A DNA stretch of 25,080 nt from IMG/VR virus record IMGVR_UViG_3300006928_000074, positions 1-25,080 of that record, one strand, 5' to 3'. Shown piece after piece: positions 1 through 7,717 of this stretch. This DNA comes from a virus. Each line of letters begins with the position of its first letter. Positions within the stretch are counted from its first letter, which is position 1. A model generated the notes under the pieces. The model was not told the origin of the DNA. It did no database searches and worked only from the letters and a program-made list of their open reading frames with translations. Both the position numbers and the translations under genes were made by a program.

Positions 1-26
1 TCGTTAAAGAATCCTCCTAATTAGAA

Positions 27-1103
27 ATGGCAGCCCCGTTTCAGAATTACTCTGGCGGTGTCCTTCTTGCGGACATCGTAAAAAGAAATAATTTGTCTCG
101 CTATGTAAGTGAGGCAATAAAAGAGCGCAGTTTATTCCTTAAAAGTGGAGCTGTAGCTCGTAGTGCTTTCCTTGATGCAAAGGAAGGTGGTACACGCATC
201 CAAGTTCCTGAGTTTAATCCTGTTTCACCAACTGAAGAGGTGATGACAGGTGCAGCTAACTGGGGAACATCAACTGCTGGTTACTTAACACCACAAAAGA
301 TCACCACAGATACACAAATTGCATCAATCTGTCACAGAGGTTTTGCCTATGCGGTAGATGACATTGCAACATTGGCTGCTGGTGAAGATCCAATGCTTCA
401 CATCCGCAATCAACTTGCAGATGCAATCAACAAGCTAAATAGCCAAAGATTGTTCTATCAATTACATGGTTTATTTGGTGGTGCGCTATCTGGTAACAAG
501 CTAGATATAGCAAAGGCTGGTACTGGTGCTGCTGAAGCTAACTTCTTGACAGCTTCTACAGTTGCAAGAGCAAGAAATCTTCTTGGAGAGCGTGGCGATG
601 AGCTAGATACGCTAATCGTTCACCCTTCTGTTGGTTTCTACCTTTATCAGGTTGGTTTACTACAGTTCTCTACTTCTGCACTTTCAACTGGAACAGGTAT
701 CCAGTGGGGTGGCGGTGGTGCTGGCGTTGATGCTAAGAGCATCGGTACATTCGCTGGCATGAATGTTGTTATGGATTCTCAGGTGAACGCTGTTCAACCT
801 GGTTCTTCTGGACATCAAATTGAGTTCTATTGTTACCTAACTAAGGGTGGAACAATCCTTGAAGGTGTTCAACAGGATCTCAGAATTGAAGCAGACAGGA
901 ACATCTTATCGAAGCAAGATGTACTTTCTGTTGACTACCACACTGCGTATCACGTTATGGGTACTAAGTGGGTAGACGCTGGTGACAACCCAACAAACTC
1001 AAACTTGGGTGCTCATGCTAAGTGGGGAGCTACATACGATATTGACCTAATTCCTTTAGTTCAATTGACAGTTAACAGTCCTCTAGACACATCTACACTT
1101 TGA
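27..1103 (+). CDS. Major capsid protein (HK97-fold candidate)
   Basis: This 358-residue protein is most likely the shell subunit of the phage head. It begins with 'MAAPFQNYSGGVLLADIVK' and carries features common in major capsid proteins of this size class: an N-terminal 'SLFLKSGAVAR' segment, a 'RGFAYAVDDIATLAAGEDP' stretch near residues 104-122, an 'INKLNSQRLFYQLHGLFGG' helix near residues 133-151, and the later pair 'LDTLIVHPSVGFYLYQ' and 'GTFAGMNVVMD'. The family call rests on this pattern plus position: it precedes the connector and neck genes and is followed at once by a hairpin terminator, as expected for a very highly expressed gene. No scaffold or protease gene lies inside the window; it would be upstream. 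The HK97 fold is inferred, since no structure or search is available. Confidence 0.85.
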   Translation: MAAPFQNYSGGVLLADIVKRNNLSRYVSEAIKERSLFLKSGAVARSAFLDAKEGGTRIQVPEFNPVSPTEEVMTGAANWGTSTAGYLTPQKITTDTQIASICHRGFAYAVDDIATLAAGEDPMLHIRNQLADAINKLNSQRLFYQLHGLFGGALSGNKLDIAKAGTGAAEANFLTASTVARARNLLGERGDELDTLIVHPSVGFYLYQVGLLQFSTSALSTGTGIQWGGGGAGVDAKSIGTFAGMNVVMDSQVNAVQPGSSGHQIEFYCYLTKGGTILEGVQQDLRIEADRNILSKQDVLSVDYHTAYHVMGTKWVDAGDNPTNSNLGAHAKWGATYDIDLIPLVQLTVNSPLDTSTL

Positions 1104-1125
1104 TCTAATATCAAGGTTGGAAGTC

Positions 1126-1159
1126 AAAACCCTCATCATTTATTTGGTGGGGGTTTTTT
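1126..1159 (+). terminator. Intrinsic terminator after the capsid gene
   Basis: AAAACCCTCATCA at 1126-1138 pairs with TGGTGGGGGTTTT at 1145-1157 (13 bp, two G-U pairs) around a six-base loop, and the 3' arm runs into six T residues at 1154-1159. This is a classic rho-independent terminator. It would isolate the abundant capsid transcript from the connector genes downstream. Confidence 0.88.
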
Positions 1160-1172
1160 ATGACGCTAGAAT
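1160..1172 (+). promoter_or_regulatory. ACGCTAGAAT element, candidate promoter
   Basis: ATGACGCTAGAAT follows the capsid terminator directly and ends 25 bases before the GTG of the next gene. TAGAAT (1167-1172) resembles a -10 box. TTGGTG at 1144-1149 lies 17 bp upstream, but it is inside the terminator arm and matches only the TTG of a -35. A 12/13 match recurs at 3938-3950, also just after a terminator. Confidence 0.42.
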
Positions 1173-1196
1173 GTAAACAATGTTTGGTAAATAAAC

Positions 1197-1727
1197 GTGG
1201 CAGCTACTATTCACGCCACTTTGAAAGGTGAAAGTTCTAATAGCTATGCAACTTTGGCAGAAGCTAATAGTTACTTTGAAACTTCTCCTGATGATTCAAC
1301 GTGGACAAATAAAACAGACGATCAAAAAAATCGTGCATTAATTTCTGCTACTCGTTGGATCGACAGCTTGAATTTTTACGGTGATAGATGTGATGAATCA
1401 CAAGCATTAAAATGGCCTAGAAATAATTTTCAAGTTGATGATGTTGAGCTTGATTGCAGTTCAATTCCAAACAAAATCAAGTATGCACAATATGAATTAG
1501 CAAGAGCGTTAGCTAATGACACAGATGCAATGACAGGAAATAGTGGCACAGAAGGCGTTGCAAAAGAAGTAGAACTTGGTGAACTAAAGGTTAAATACAA
1601 CGAAGCTAGTCTTGCTACTGGCAATGTGAACAATGTTTTTGACGTTTATCCTTGGTTGCAGTCCTATCTTGGTGCTTATTGTCTTGGTGGAGCTGGCGGC
1701 TATCAAGTACGAGTGGTAAGAGGTTAA
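1197..1727 (+). CDS. Head-tail connector, DnaT-like family
   Basis: This 176-residue protein starts at a GTG. It matches the pattern of the phage family named 'putative DnaT-like ssDNA binding protein': 'SYATLAEANSYFE' near residues 16-28, then 'NRALISATRWIDSLNFYGDR' near residues 45-64, then 'QALKWPRNNFQVD'. Despite the family name, proteins of this type between the capsid and neck genes are generally the connector (adaptor) ring that joins portal to head-completion proteins. That role is inferred here from position and family. The GTG lacks a clear Shine-Dalgarno sequence. The gene follows a terminator and a candidate promoter, and begins a run of four tightly packed genes. Confidence 0.75.
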   Translation: MAATIHATLKGESSNSYATLAEANSYFETSPDDSTWTNKTDDQKNRALISATRWIDSLNFYGDRCDESQALKWPRNNFQVDDVELDCSSIPNKIKYAQYELARALANDTDAMTGNSGTEGVAKEVELGELKVKYNEASLATGNVNNVFDVYPWLQSYLGAYCLGGAGGYQVRVVRG

Positions 1728-1729
1728 TT

Positions 1730-2107
1730 ATGGCAAAAATTGATGATGTATTTGGAAACGTACCAGCAAGCGTCCTTAATACATGGGGTCAAACATTAAC
1801 TTTTGTTAAAACTACAACTCCAAGAACTTATAACCCAACAACAGGAGCTGTTACTGGCTCAGATACAAATGTCAGCGTAAAAGGAGTAATTTTAGACATT
1901 AATTCAAGTGAAGACGAAGGCTTATATCAAACAACCGACTTAAAGATTGTTATTGGAGCGAGTGAATTGGGGGATTATTACCCGACAGAAGCAGATCGTG
2001 TTCAATATGCACAAGCAGGTGCTACCAAAGAAGGAAAAATTATCAATATTCAAACAGCGAGAGGAGATAAGCCTATATTTCATACATTGATAGTGAGGCC
2101 ACAGTAA
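1730..2107 (+). CDS. Putative head-closure / head-tail joining protein
   Basis: This 125-residue beta-rich protein begins 'MAKIDDVFGNVPASVLNTWG' and ends 'IFHTLIVRPQ'. Start choice: the frame is open further upstream, but AAGAGG at 1718-1723 lies six bases before the ATG at 1730, and the upstream extension is a tryptophan/cysteine-rich shadow of the preceding gene. Its stop overlaps the next start (TAATG). The pattern of a small beta-barrel with 'GVILDINSSEDEG' and 'DYYPTEADRVQY' segments, between a connector and a gp10-like neck gene, fits a head-closure (stopper) protein. No catalytic motif is visible and the assignment is mainly contextual. Confidence 0.6.
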   Translation: MAKIDDVFGNVPASVLNTWGQTLTFVKTTTPRTYNPTTGAVTGSDTNVSVKGVILDINSSEDEGLYQTTDLKIVIGASELGDYYPTEADRVQYAQAGATKEGKIINIQTARGDKPIFHTLIVRPQ

Positions 2108-2637
2108 TGGCAACTAGAGGACAAGAACTCAAAAAAATGAGTCGTGCTTTATTAGAACAAGTAAATGAAGCAGCTAGGGAAGCGACTGTAAGGGTAATGA
2201 ATGATTTAGCAGAAAAAGGGCCAGAGTGGTCTGGAGATTTTAAGAATAGTTGGATGGCTATTCCTGCTGGAAAAGGTGCTTCTGGTTCTACTGGTGGTGA
2301 ATATCCTTATACGCTTGATGACGTTCCAAAATTATCAACCAACCTTGCTGAAATGAGAAGGGTTACAAAATTTAGAATTGAAAATAGACAACCTTATGCA
2401 CCATACGCTTTAGATTTAGAAGAAGGTGTATTTAGAGGAGATAGAAAAGGTAATTTTCCTATTGGAAAAGTAGTAGCAAAAGGTAGCAGACCTACTCCTG
2501 GCAAAAGAGGTAATGTTAAAGGTGGAATGGGAGAAGCTACAAGTACAGCCGAAAAAGATTGGTATAGGACTTATTTAAAAGGTGGTGCAATGAAAAAAGC
2601 TATTGTTGAAGGTGTTAGAGCTGGACTTACGAAATGA
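2107..2637 (+). CDS. HK97 gp10-like neck / tail-completion protein
   Basis: This 176-residue basic protein starts on the A of the previous TAA and ends in an ATGA overlap with the next gene. The N-terminal helix (residues 1-36, 'QELKKMSRALLEQVNEAAR') leads to 'EKGPEWSGDFKNSWMAIPAG' and then 'RIENRQPYAPYALDLEEGV'. This order, helix then 'tG.l..sW' then 'n...YA..lEeG', is typical of the HK97 gp10 family of neck proteins that complete the head or tail interface. The 'SRPTPGKRGNVKGGMGEAT' loop is glycine- and basic-rich. Identification is from motif order and genomic position. Confidence 0.7.
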   Translation: MATRGQELKKMSRALLEQVNEAAREATVRVMNDLAEKGPEWSGDFKNSWMAIPAGKGASGSTGGEYPYTLDDVPKLSTNLAEMRRVTKFRIENRQPYAPYALDLEEGVFRGDRKGNFPIGKVVAKGSRPTPGKRGNVKGGMGEATSTAEKDWYRTYLKGGAMKKAIVEGVRAGLTK

Positions 2638-3065
2638 ATTATCAATCTATTCGAGCACAAGTAGAAAACCCATTGTTAACTGCTTTTGGAGCGTTAAGTC
2701 CTGCGGTTCCTATATTTTTTGACAACATTACGGCTGCACCAGCTAATAGCACTACTGAATATGTAAGGTTAAACGTAACTTTTGGAATTACAAACGAACC
2801 TACGTTAAGTTCTAGTGTTGATAACGCTCAAGGAGCAATAATTATTAGGATTTTTACTGAAAAAGGAAAAGGGCCAGCTAGAAATCAAGTATTAGTAAAT
2901 ACGGCTGTTGATGTTTTAGAAACTTTAAATAATGGGACAAAAGGTACTACAGGTACTTATTTAAAGGTTGGTGCAATAGATGGGCCAAGCTTTTCTAGTA
3001 CAGAAAATCCACCTATGTTTATGAGTACGATTGACACTTCGTTTGTCGCAACAGTTTTAAGTTAA
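2634..3065 (+). CDS. Tail terminator protein (DUF4128-like)
   Basis: This 143-residue protein begins 'MNYQSIRAQVENPLLTAFG' and carries 'VPIFFDNITAAPANSTTEYVRL' near residues 25-46, then 'GAIIIRIFTEKGKGPARNQV' and 'LVNTAVDVLETLNN'. This order (helix, 'v...n', strand-rich core, 'G...i.if...g.G...a') is that of the DUF4128/lambda gpU-like tail terminators, which cap the finished tube and bind the head neck. The start overlaps the stop of the gp10-like gene by four bases, so the two are probably translationally coupled. It is the last gene before the tail tube gene, the usual position for this role. Confidence 0.72.
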   Translation: MNYQSIRAQVENPLLTAFGALSPAVPIFFDNITAAPANSTTEYVRLNVTFGITNEPTLSSSVDNAQGAIIIRIFTEKGKGPARNQVLVNTAVDVLETLNNGTKGTTGTYLKVGAIDGPSFSSTENPPMFMSTIDTSFVATVLS

Positions 3066-3073
3066 GTAATAAC

Positions 3074-3097
3074 ACGCTAATCTATAGATAAATCTAT
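3074..3097 (+). promoter_or_regulatory. ACGCTAATCT element and small hairpin before the tail tube gene
   Basis: ACGCTAATCT (3074-3083) is a weaker copy of the ACGCTAGAAT element and ends 25 bases before the tail tube start. It is followed by ATAGAT/ATCTAT (3084-3089 and 3092-3097), which could form a 6-bp stem with a two-base loop. A role as promoter or leader structure is inferred only from position and similarity. Confidence 0.25.
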
Positions 3098-3107
3098 CAG
3101 CAGCCTC

Positions 3108-3878
3108 ATGGCCGTTACATGTTTATCTGGCACATCAGGTGCTCTCTATTACAAACCAGCAGGAACAACAGGAACTTTTGGTACTGGTAATGTTGTCATT
3201 GCAACAGAAACAATGACTGTTGAAACTTATTTGAATCTTAAAGCTGGAGATCCAGTTAAGTTTAGTGTTATTGATTCTTCTACAGGTGGAACAGGAACAG
3301 GAACTTTACCTGCTGGATTAACTGCTGGAACAACTTATTACGTCAAAACTTATGTAGCAAATACTGGAGCAATGACTGTTTCTGCTACTAACGGTGGTTC
3401 TGCTGTAAACCTAACTGACGTTGGAACAGCAGCAGCTCCTAATGAATTTCAAGTTGCTTATGCTGCTTTTGAAAATGTTAGTCAAGTTAGCGAGTGGTCT
3501 TTTGAAATTGAAAGAGCTGAAATTGATGTAACTACTATTGGTGGTGATCCTGGTCAGTACGTTCCATTTAGAAAATACATTGCTGGATTTGGTGATGGTT
3601 CAGGTAGTGCAACTGCTTACATGACAAACGAAGATGCTTCTCTTTCTAACCGCATGATTGAAGATGTTCTTCAGCGTCAACAAGTCGGTGCAGCATTTAA
3701 GCTTTATACAGACCGTGTATTTAGTGGTGGAACTGTAAGTGACACTCTAAGTCGTTCAATTAGCTTTGATGCAACACTAACTTCTGCTTCTTTAGGTGTT
3801 ACTCCTGATGATGCACAAGCAGTAACAGTTAACTTCCGTCCTGCTGGAGTACCAACATTCGATTTTAGTCGTTCATAA
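3108..3878 (+). CDS. Major tail tube protein with inserted domain
   Basis: This 256-residue protein is probably the subunit that polymerises into the tail tube. The tube-like core is split. The start 'CLSGTSGALYYKP' (residues 5-17) and the part from about residue 118 ('NVSQVSEWSFEIERAEIDV', then 'TIGGDPGQY', 'GFGDGSGSATAYM') match two other proteins in this window. Between them lies an extra beta-rich segment (about residues 24-117) with 'AGDPVKFSV', 'LPAGLTAGTTYYVKTYV' and 'GAMTV', probably an independently folded surface domain. The gene lies between the tail terminator gene and the tail chaperone gene, and is followed by its own terminator, as expected for an abundant component. Confidence 0.82.
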   Translation: MAVTCLSGTSGALYYKPAGTTGTFGTGNVVIATETMTVETYLNLKAGDPVKFSVIDSSTGGTGTGTLPAGLTAGTTYYVKTYVANTGAMTVSATNGGSAVNLTDVGTAAAPNEFQVAYAAFENVSQVSEWSFEIERAEIDVTTIGGDPGQYVPFRKYIAGFGDGSGSATAYMTNEDASLSNRMIEDVLQRQQVGAAFKLYTDRVFSGGTVSDTLSRSISFDATLTSASLGVTPDDAQAVTVNFRPAGVPTFDFSRS

Positions 3879-3904
3879 TAAGAACGGAATCGGAATGTTC
3901 CAAG

Positions 3905-3930
3905 AACCCTGCTCTTTAGCAGGGTTTTTT
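3905..3930 (+). terminator. Intrinsic terminator after the tail tube gene
   Basis: AACCCTGCT (3905-3913) pairs perfectly with AGCAGGGTT (3918-3926) around the loop CTTT, and the arm leads into a T run ending at 3930. It is a strong rho-independent terminator that separates the tail tube transcript from the chaperone and tape measure genes. Confidence 0.92.
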
Positions 3931-3937
3931 ATTGTTT

Positions 3938-3950
3938 ATTACGCTAGAAT
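3938..3950 (+). promoter_or_regulatory. ACGCTAGAAT element, candidate promoter (second copy)
   Basis: ATTACGCTAGAAT matches 12 of 13 bases of the element at 1160-1172 and again follows a terminator. TAGAAT ends 22 bases before the ATG at 3972. No -35 is visible 17 bp upstream (GGGTTT), so if it is a promoter it may be of an extended -10 type or need a phage factor. Confidence 0.42.
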
Positions 3951-3971
3951 AATTTCATATAATTTTTTACT

Positions 3972-4334
3972 ATGTCAACAAGTCCTAGATCTGCAAGATC
4001 AACATTACGAGCAATAGATCGTTTAAAGAAAGCAGCGAATTTAGAAGCTACAAAAAAAGAAATAGAACTTTCTGATGGGTCTATTTTTGAGATGTGGGTC
4101 GCACCACTAACGATGGCAGAAAGAGAAAGAGCACAAAGAGGAACTAAATCTGATGATGCAAATGAGTTTGCGTTAAGACTGTTAATTTCTAAAGCACAAG
4201 ACGAGAATGGAACAAGGTTGTTTCAAATGGGAGAGATAGATGTTTTAAAGAATGAAGTAAAGGATGCTGATTTACAAAAGTTGATGTTGGCAGTTTTAAC
4301 AGATGATGAGGATGCTTTAGACCCAAAAGACTAA
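3972..4334 (+). CDS. Tail assembly chaperone, short form (lambda gpG-like)
   Basis: This 120-residue protein is charged and helical. It begins 'MSTSPRSARSTLRAIDRLKK', has the core 'IELSDGSIFEMWVAPLTMAE' near residues 32-51, and ends in an acidic tail 'LTDDEDALDPKD'. Position between tail tube and tape measure, size, and the out-of-frame continuation identify it as the short chaperone that, with its frameshifted longer form, coats the tape measure and recruits tube subunits during tail assembly. Such chaperones are absent from the finished virion in lambda. The stop TAA at 4332-4334 lies just past the slippery heptamer at 4322-4328. Confidence 0.82.
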   Translation: MSTSPRSARSTLRAIDRLKKAANLEATKKEIELSDGSIFEMWVAPLTMAERERAQRGTKSDDANEFALRLLISKAQDENGTRLFQMGEIDVLKNEVKDADLQKLMLAVLTDDEDALDPKD

Positions 4335-4516
4335 GCGAAGAGATAAGAAAAGATAATTTATTAATGCTTCAGTTTGGGATAGCAAAAGAGTTAGGTAAGT
4401 CTTTAACTGAAATACGGCAAATGACAATGGAAGAAATTGTTGGATGGTCAGCTTATTTCCTAGTGTTAAACGAAGATCAAGAGAAAGAAATGCAAAAAAC
4501 TCAAAGACGTAGGTAA
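3972..4516 (+). CDS. Tail assembly chaperone, -1 frameshift product (GT-like)
   Basis: The -1 frame is open from 4310 to the stop at 4514-4516. In the G frame the heptamer C CCA AAA (4322-4328) has the canonical X XXY YYZ form. Slipping there gives a 181-residue fusion: 119 residues of G, then 62 residues starting 'RLSEEIRKDNLLMLQFG' and including 'AKELGKSLTEIRQMTMEEI' and 'VGWSAYFLV'. The last two segments are typical of the T part of tail chaperones, a helix followed by a 'W.AY' motif. GAGG at 4308-4311, ten bases before the heptamer, could act as an internal Shine-Dalgarno stimulator, as in dnaX. In lambda the ratio of G to GT is critical for tail assembly. Confidence 0.82.
4322..4328 (+). 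promoter_or_regulatory. Programmed -1 ribosomal slippery site CCCAAAA
   Basis: C CCA AAA lies one GAC codon before the zero-frame TAA (4332-4334). Both tRNAs can re-pair after a one-base backward slip (CCC and AAA). It is the only heptamer of this form in the 4310-4331 stretch where both frames are open, which fixes the shift point. Confidence 0.82.
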
Positions 4517-4541
4517 TATGGAATGAGTTAGGGAAAAAGTT

Positions 4542-7256
4542 GTGGCATCGGCAGAAGCTCAAATACAAATTGCCGTCAAAAATCTTAATGCGTTAACTAA
4601 GTTAGATAAGCAATTAAATAAAATAAATAAAACAAATGAAGCCTTACTTCGTGGTTTAGAAAAGTTAACTGTAAGTGTTGATAATTTATCTAAAACACAA
4701 GGTTTTAAAAATTTATCTAAAGAAGCAAATGCAGCAGCTAAGTCTGTTGATGTAGTAACAAAATCAACTAATAATCTTCAAAAAATACAAGAAGTTATTG
4801 GAATGAAAGGTAGATTAAATAAATTTGGTTTAGTAGGGTTAGGAGGATTAGGTGCTACGGCTGCTGGAATTAAGGGAATAAATAATTTAAGTGATGCTTA
4901 CAATAAACTTTTAGGCCCATTAGGTAATTTAGTTCCAGCACTTAAAGCTCCTACTATTGCATTAGGAAAGTTTGGAGTTGTTGGAAAAGCAGCAGCAGTT
5001 TTATCAAGTGCAAAATTAGCTCCAGCTTTAGGTGCATTAGCTGTTGCTTATATGGCTTTAGGAGATAAAGCTATTCCATTAATTAAAGGAACGGCTGAAC
5101 TAGGAAAAGGTTTATTTGGATTAGGAAAAACTGTTGGAACTGAGTTAAAAACTTCTTTAATACAAGGATCTTTAGCGTTTCAACCATTAAGAACTGAAAT
5201 TGAATTAACAACACAAGCTCTACTGAAGTTAGATGAAAGATTTAATGCCCCAGGAGGAATAATTAATAGGTTAAGTAAAGGAGGACAGATGCCTAACAGG
5301 GCATTTGGAATCAGGCAAGTTGGAACTCCATCAGAAGAAGCAGCAAGAAGAAGAAATAGACGAATTAATGAAATGGCAGCTCGTCACAGAGAAGACAGAT
5401 TAGTAACAACAGCTATTGCAGGAACAGGATCAAAAAGAGCAGGACAAGAAATTAGACGACTTAAAAGTATTGATGCGAATATGAAAAAGACTGCTGTTGA
5501 AAGCAAGAAATCTAATTCAATTCTTTCTTCTCAAGCTTTATTTGGGCCTACTGCTTACCAACCTCCTATTCCTGGTCTTGGGCCAGTTACTTCAGGAACA
5601 GGATTTACTGCTGCTCAATATGGGCCACAACAATTACCTAATACCCTTCGTTCTGGTTTCCAAAGACAAAGGAATCGTCTTGGAATAGGAAAATTTGCAA
5701 ATCCTCAAGGAATGTTTGCAAGTAGAAAAGGTGCTCAAGGAAGAATTGGTGGAGCGTTAACAAGTGGAATGATTGGTGGAGGTTTCCCACTTTTATTCGG
5801 TCAAAGTCCTTTAGCTTCTATTCTTGGAGGAATTGGTGGTGCTGCTGGTGGTGCGTTAGGAGGAGGGCTTGGATTTGGGTTATCTATTGCTGGTACGGCA
5901 TTAGCTCAACAAATTCAAGAAACTCTTGATTTCCGCAAAGCAATTGGAGATTTAAATACAGAAATGAAAGGAATGGGATTTAGTGCTGGTGTTAGTGCTC
6001 AAGAAATAACAAAATTAGGAAAAAGTTTAGGAATTACAAAACAAGAAGCTGTTCAAGTTGCTTCACAATTTAAGCGTTTTGGGCCAGATGCTACTGGTTT
6101 AGCAACTTTATTCCAAGGAGATGCAGCAGCTTTTTCTTCTACTATTCAGGCTAATGATTTTGAATCTACTATAAATGCAATAAAAGAAGCACAGAAAGAT
6201 TTAACAGTAGAGCAAGAAGCAGGTCTTATGATTTCTCTTCAAAAACAAGGAGTAGAGGAAACTATTAACAAATTAATAGATATAAGAAAACAAAAAATAT
6301 TAACAGAAAAAGCTGAAGAACAAAGAAAAGCAGCAGTTAGAACTGGAGCTATTCCCTTTGGACTTGGGCCTATTATTAGTCAAATGATTCAACAACCGAA
6401 TCAGGCTAAAGATTTAGAAAAAACAAATACTGAATTAGATGATGTTATTGTTAAACTTAACGAAATAAAAGATAGAACAAACGATACAAATAAAGCTGCT
6501 CAGGCTGCCTTGCGATCAGTTAATGCAGAATTAGAAAGGTTAGAAAAAGAACTTACTGTTTTAAATGATCCAGCTTTCCAATTAGTGTCAGCAGCTAAAT
6601 CAATTGGTGATGCTTTTAGTGAATCATTTAAAGGAGTAATAAGTGGAACAATGAATGTTCAAGAAGCGTTTGCAAATATGTTTAAACGCATAGCAGATCA
6701 TTTCTTAGATATGGCTGCAAGAATGGCTGCTAATAAATTAATGACAAGTATATTAACTGCTTTTGTCCCTGGATCTCTTGCGGCTGACAGGGCTTTTTCA
6801 GGACTTGGCCCTGGATCTGCTTTAAATACTCCTGCTAATTTACCAATGCCTAAAGGGGCAGAAGGAGCTTACTGGTCTGGAGGATTAAAGACATTTGCTT
6901 CTGGAGGTATGGCTACAAGGCCAACTCTAGGGCTAATAGGAGAGGCTGGAGAAGACGAATACATAATTCCTGCATCAAAGATGGCTGCAAGTATGCAACG
7001 CTACTCAGCAGGTGCTAGAGGTGAAGCTGTGATTCCTGGCACTGGTTCGTCTTATGCAGGAGGCGGTGCAGGAAGTTCTACTACTGTTAATTACTCTGGG
7101 CCTATTCTTAATTTCAACTCTGAAGAGTTTGTTCCTAAGTCTGCTGTAGGACAAATTATTGCAACTGCCACATCAAGAGGTGCTAAAGCTGGAGAAGCTA
7201 GAACATTGTCTAGTCTTCAAAATTCTCGTAGCAGAAGGAGTAATTTAGGATTATGA
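4542..7256 (+). CDS. Tail tape measure protein
   Basis: This 904-residue protein starts at a GTG, because the ATG at 4518 in the same frame is followed by a stop. N-terminal 60 residues look like a coiled coil ('LDKQLNKINKTNEALLRG'). Hydrophobic stretches follow near residues 98-115 and 150-175, then a long glycine-rich membrane-like block near residues 400-463 containing 'GGGFPLLFGQSPLASILGG'. Helical charged repeats occupy about residues 540-680, then 'VQEAFANMFKRIADHFLD' and, near the end, 'LGLIGEAGEDEYIIPASKM', a motif common at tape measure C-termini. In known phages this protein sets tail length; at roughly 1.5 angstrom per residue it would correspond to about 130-140 nm. The gene overlaps the next start by ATGA. 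Confidence 0.93.
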   Translation: MASAEAQIQIAVKNLNALTKLDKQLNKINKTNEALLRGLEKLTVSVDNLSKTQGFKNLSKEANAAAKSVDVVTKSTNNLQKIQEVIGMKGRLNKFGLVGLGGLGATAAGIKGINNLSDAYNKLLGPLGNLVPALKAPTIALGKFGVVGKAAAVLSSAKLAPALGALAVAYMALGDKAIPLIKGTAELGKGLFGLGKTVGTELKTSLIQGSLAFQPLRTEIELTTQALLKLDERFNAPGGIINRLSKGGQMPNRAFGIRQVGTPSEEAARRRNRRINEMAARHREDRLVTTAIAGTGSKRAGQEIRRLKSIDANMKKTAVESKKSNSILSSQALFGPTAYQPPIPGLGPVTSGTGFTAAQYGPQQLPNTLRSGFQRQRNRLGIGKFANPQGMFASRKGAQGRIGGALTSGMIGGGFPLLFGQSPLASILGGIGGAAGGALGGGLGFGLSIAGTALAQQIQETLDFRKAIGDLNTEMKGMGFSAGVSAQEITKLGKSLGITKQEAVQVASQFKRFGPDATGLATLFQGDAAAFSSTIQANDFESTINAIKEAQKDLTVEQEAGLMISLQKQGVEETINKLIDIRKQKILTEKAEEQRKAAVRTGAIPFGLGPIISQMIQQPNQAKDLEKTNTELDDVIVKLNEIKDRTNDTNKAAQAALRSVNAELERLEKELTVLNDPAFQLVSAAKSIGDAFSESFKGVISGTMNVQEAFANMFKRIADHFLDMAARMAANKLMTSILTAFVPGSLAADRAFSGLGPGSALNTPANLPMPKGAEGAYWSGGLKTFASGGMATRPTLGLIGEAGEDEYIIPASKMAASMQRYSAGARGEAVIPGTGSSYAGGGAGSSTTVNYSGPILNFNSEEFVPKSAVGQIIATATSRGAKAGEARTLSSLQNSRSRRSNLGL

Positions 7257-7717
7257 GTCTTGTTGCTTTAACTAATTTTATTACTATTACTAATCCAAAT
7301 GGTTCAGTAGCAAACATTCCTGACAAGTTTCAAAACGGAAGACACTCTCCTGCAATTAGTGGATTTCAATACCTTTCTTTTATTTATCAAGGAGCTGCAA
7401 GAAATAGATCTGGAGACAATATGATTTCATCATTATTACTTGCAAATAATGAGTTGAGCATGAATTATGCACAGCAAATTGTAATTAATAAATACCATGT
7501 AAAAGTAGAAACTTGGTTGATGACAGAAGCATTTGAAAGAAGCAAAGAATTAACAGAAGAGCAATGGTTAGCTTCTTCTATGTCATACGATCCAGAAGCA
7601 ATAGAAATTATTCTGTCTTCTGCTGTTGATGCTGTTGGTGCAAATGCTCCAAATAAAACTTTAACAAGAGATATTGTTGGAGCTTTACCCACTACTGGAT
7701 CGCTTCAAAACAGATGA
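7253..7717 (+). CDS. Minor tail protein, L-like / DUF1833-like
   Basis: This 154-residue protein overlaps the tape measure stop by four bases and the next gene by four. The last third, 'YDPEAIEIILSSAVDAVGA' followed by 'KTLTRDIVGALP', resembles the 'v.i.L.sp.da.g...P.r.l...l' pattern of lambda gpL-like and DUF1833 tail-tip proteins, which link the tube to the tip hub. Position right after the tape measure and before an NlpC/P60-like and a J-like gene supports this. Unlike lambda gpL, whose C-terminal part binds an iron-sulfur cluster through cysteines, this protein has no cysteine and is shorter, so it would represent only the N-terminal structural part. Confidence 0.62.
   Translation: MSLVALTNFITITNPNGSVANIPDKFQNGRHSPAISGFQYLSFIYQGAARNRSGDNMISSLLLANNELSMNYAQQIVINKYHVKVETWLMTEAFERSKELTEEQWLASSMSYDPEAIEIILSSAVDAVGANAPNKTLTRDIVGALPTTGSLQNR

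Noticed and set aside
1-26. End of an upstream gene before the capsid gene
   Set aside because: Two frames reach stops (TAA at 18-20, TAG at 22-24) and 26 bases are too few to choose between them.
1652-1729. Upstream extension of the head-closure gene
   Set aside because: The added 26 residues are Trp/Cys-rich and lie within the connector gene, while AAGAGG is well spaced before ATG 1730.
4317-4568. Minus-strand frame over the G/T junction
   Set aside because: It is antisense to the GT extension and gives a Phe/Leu-rich product with no support.
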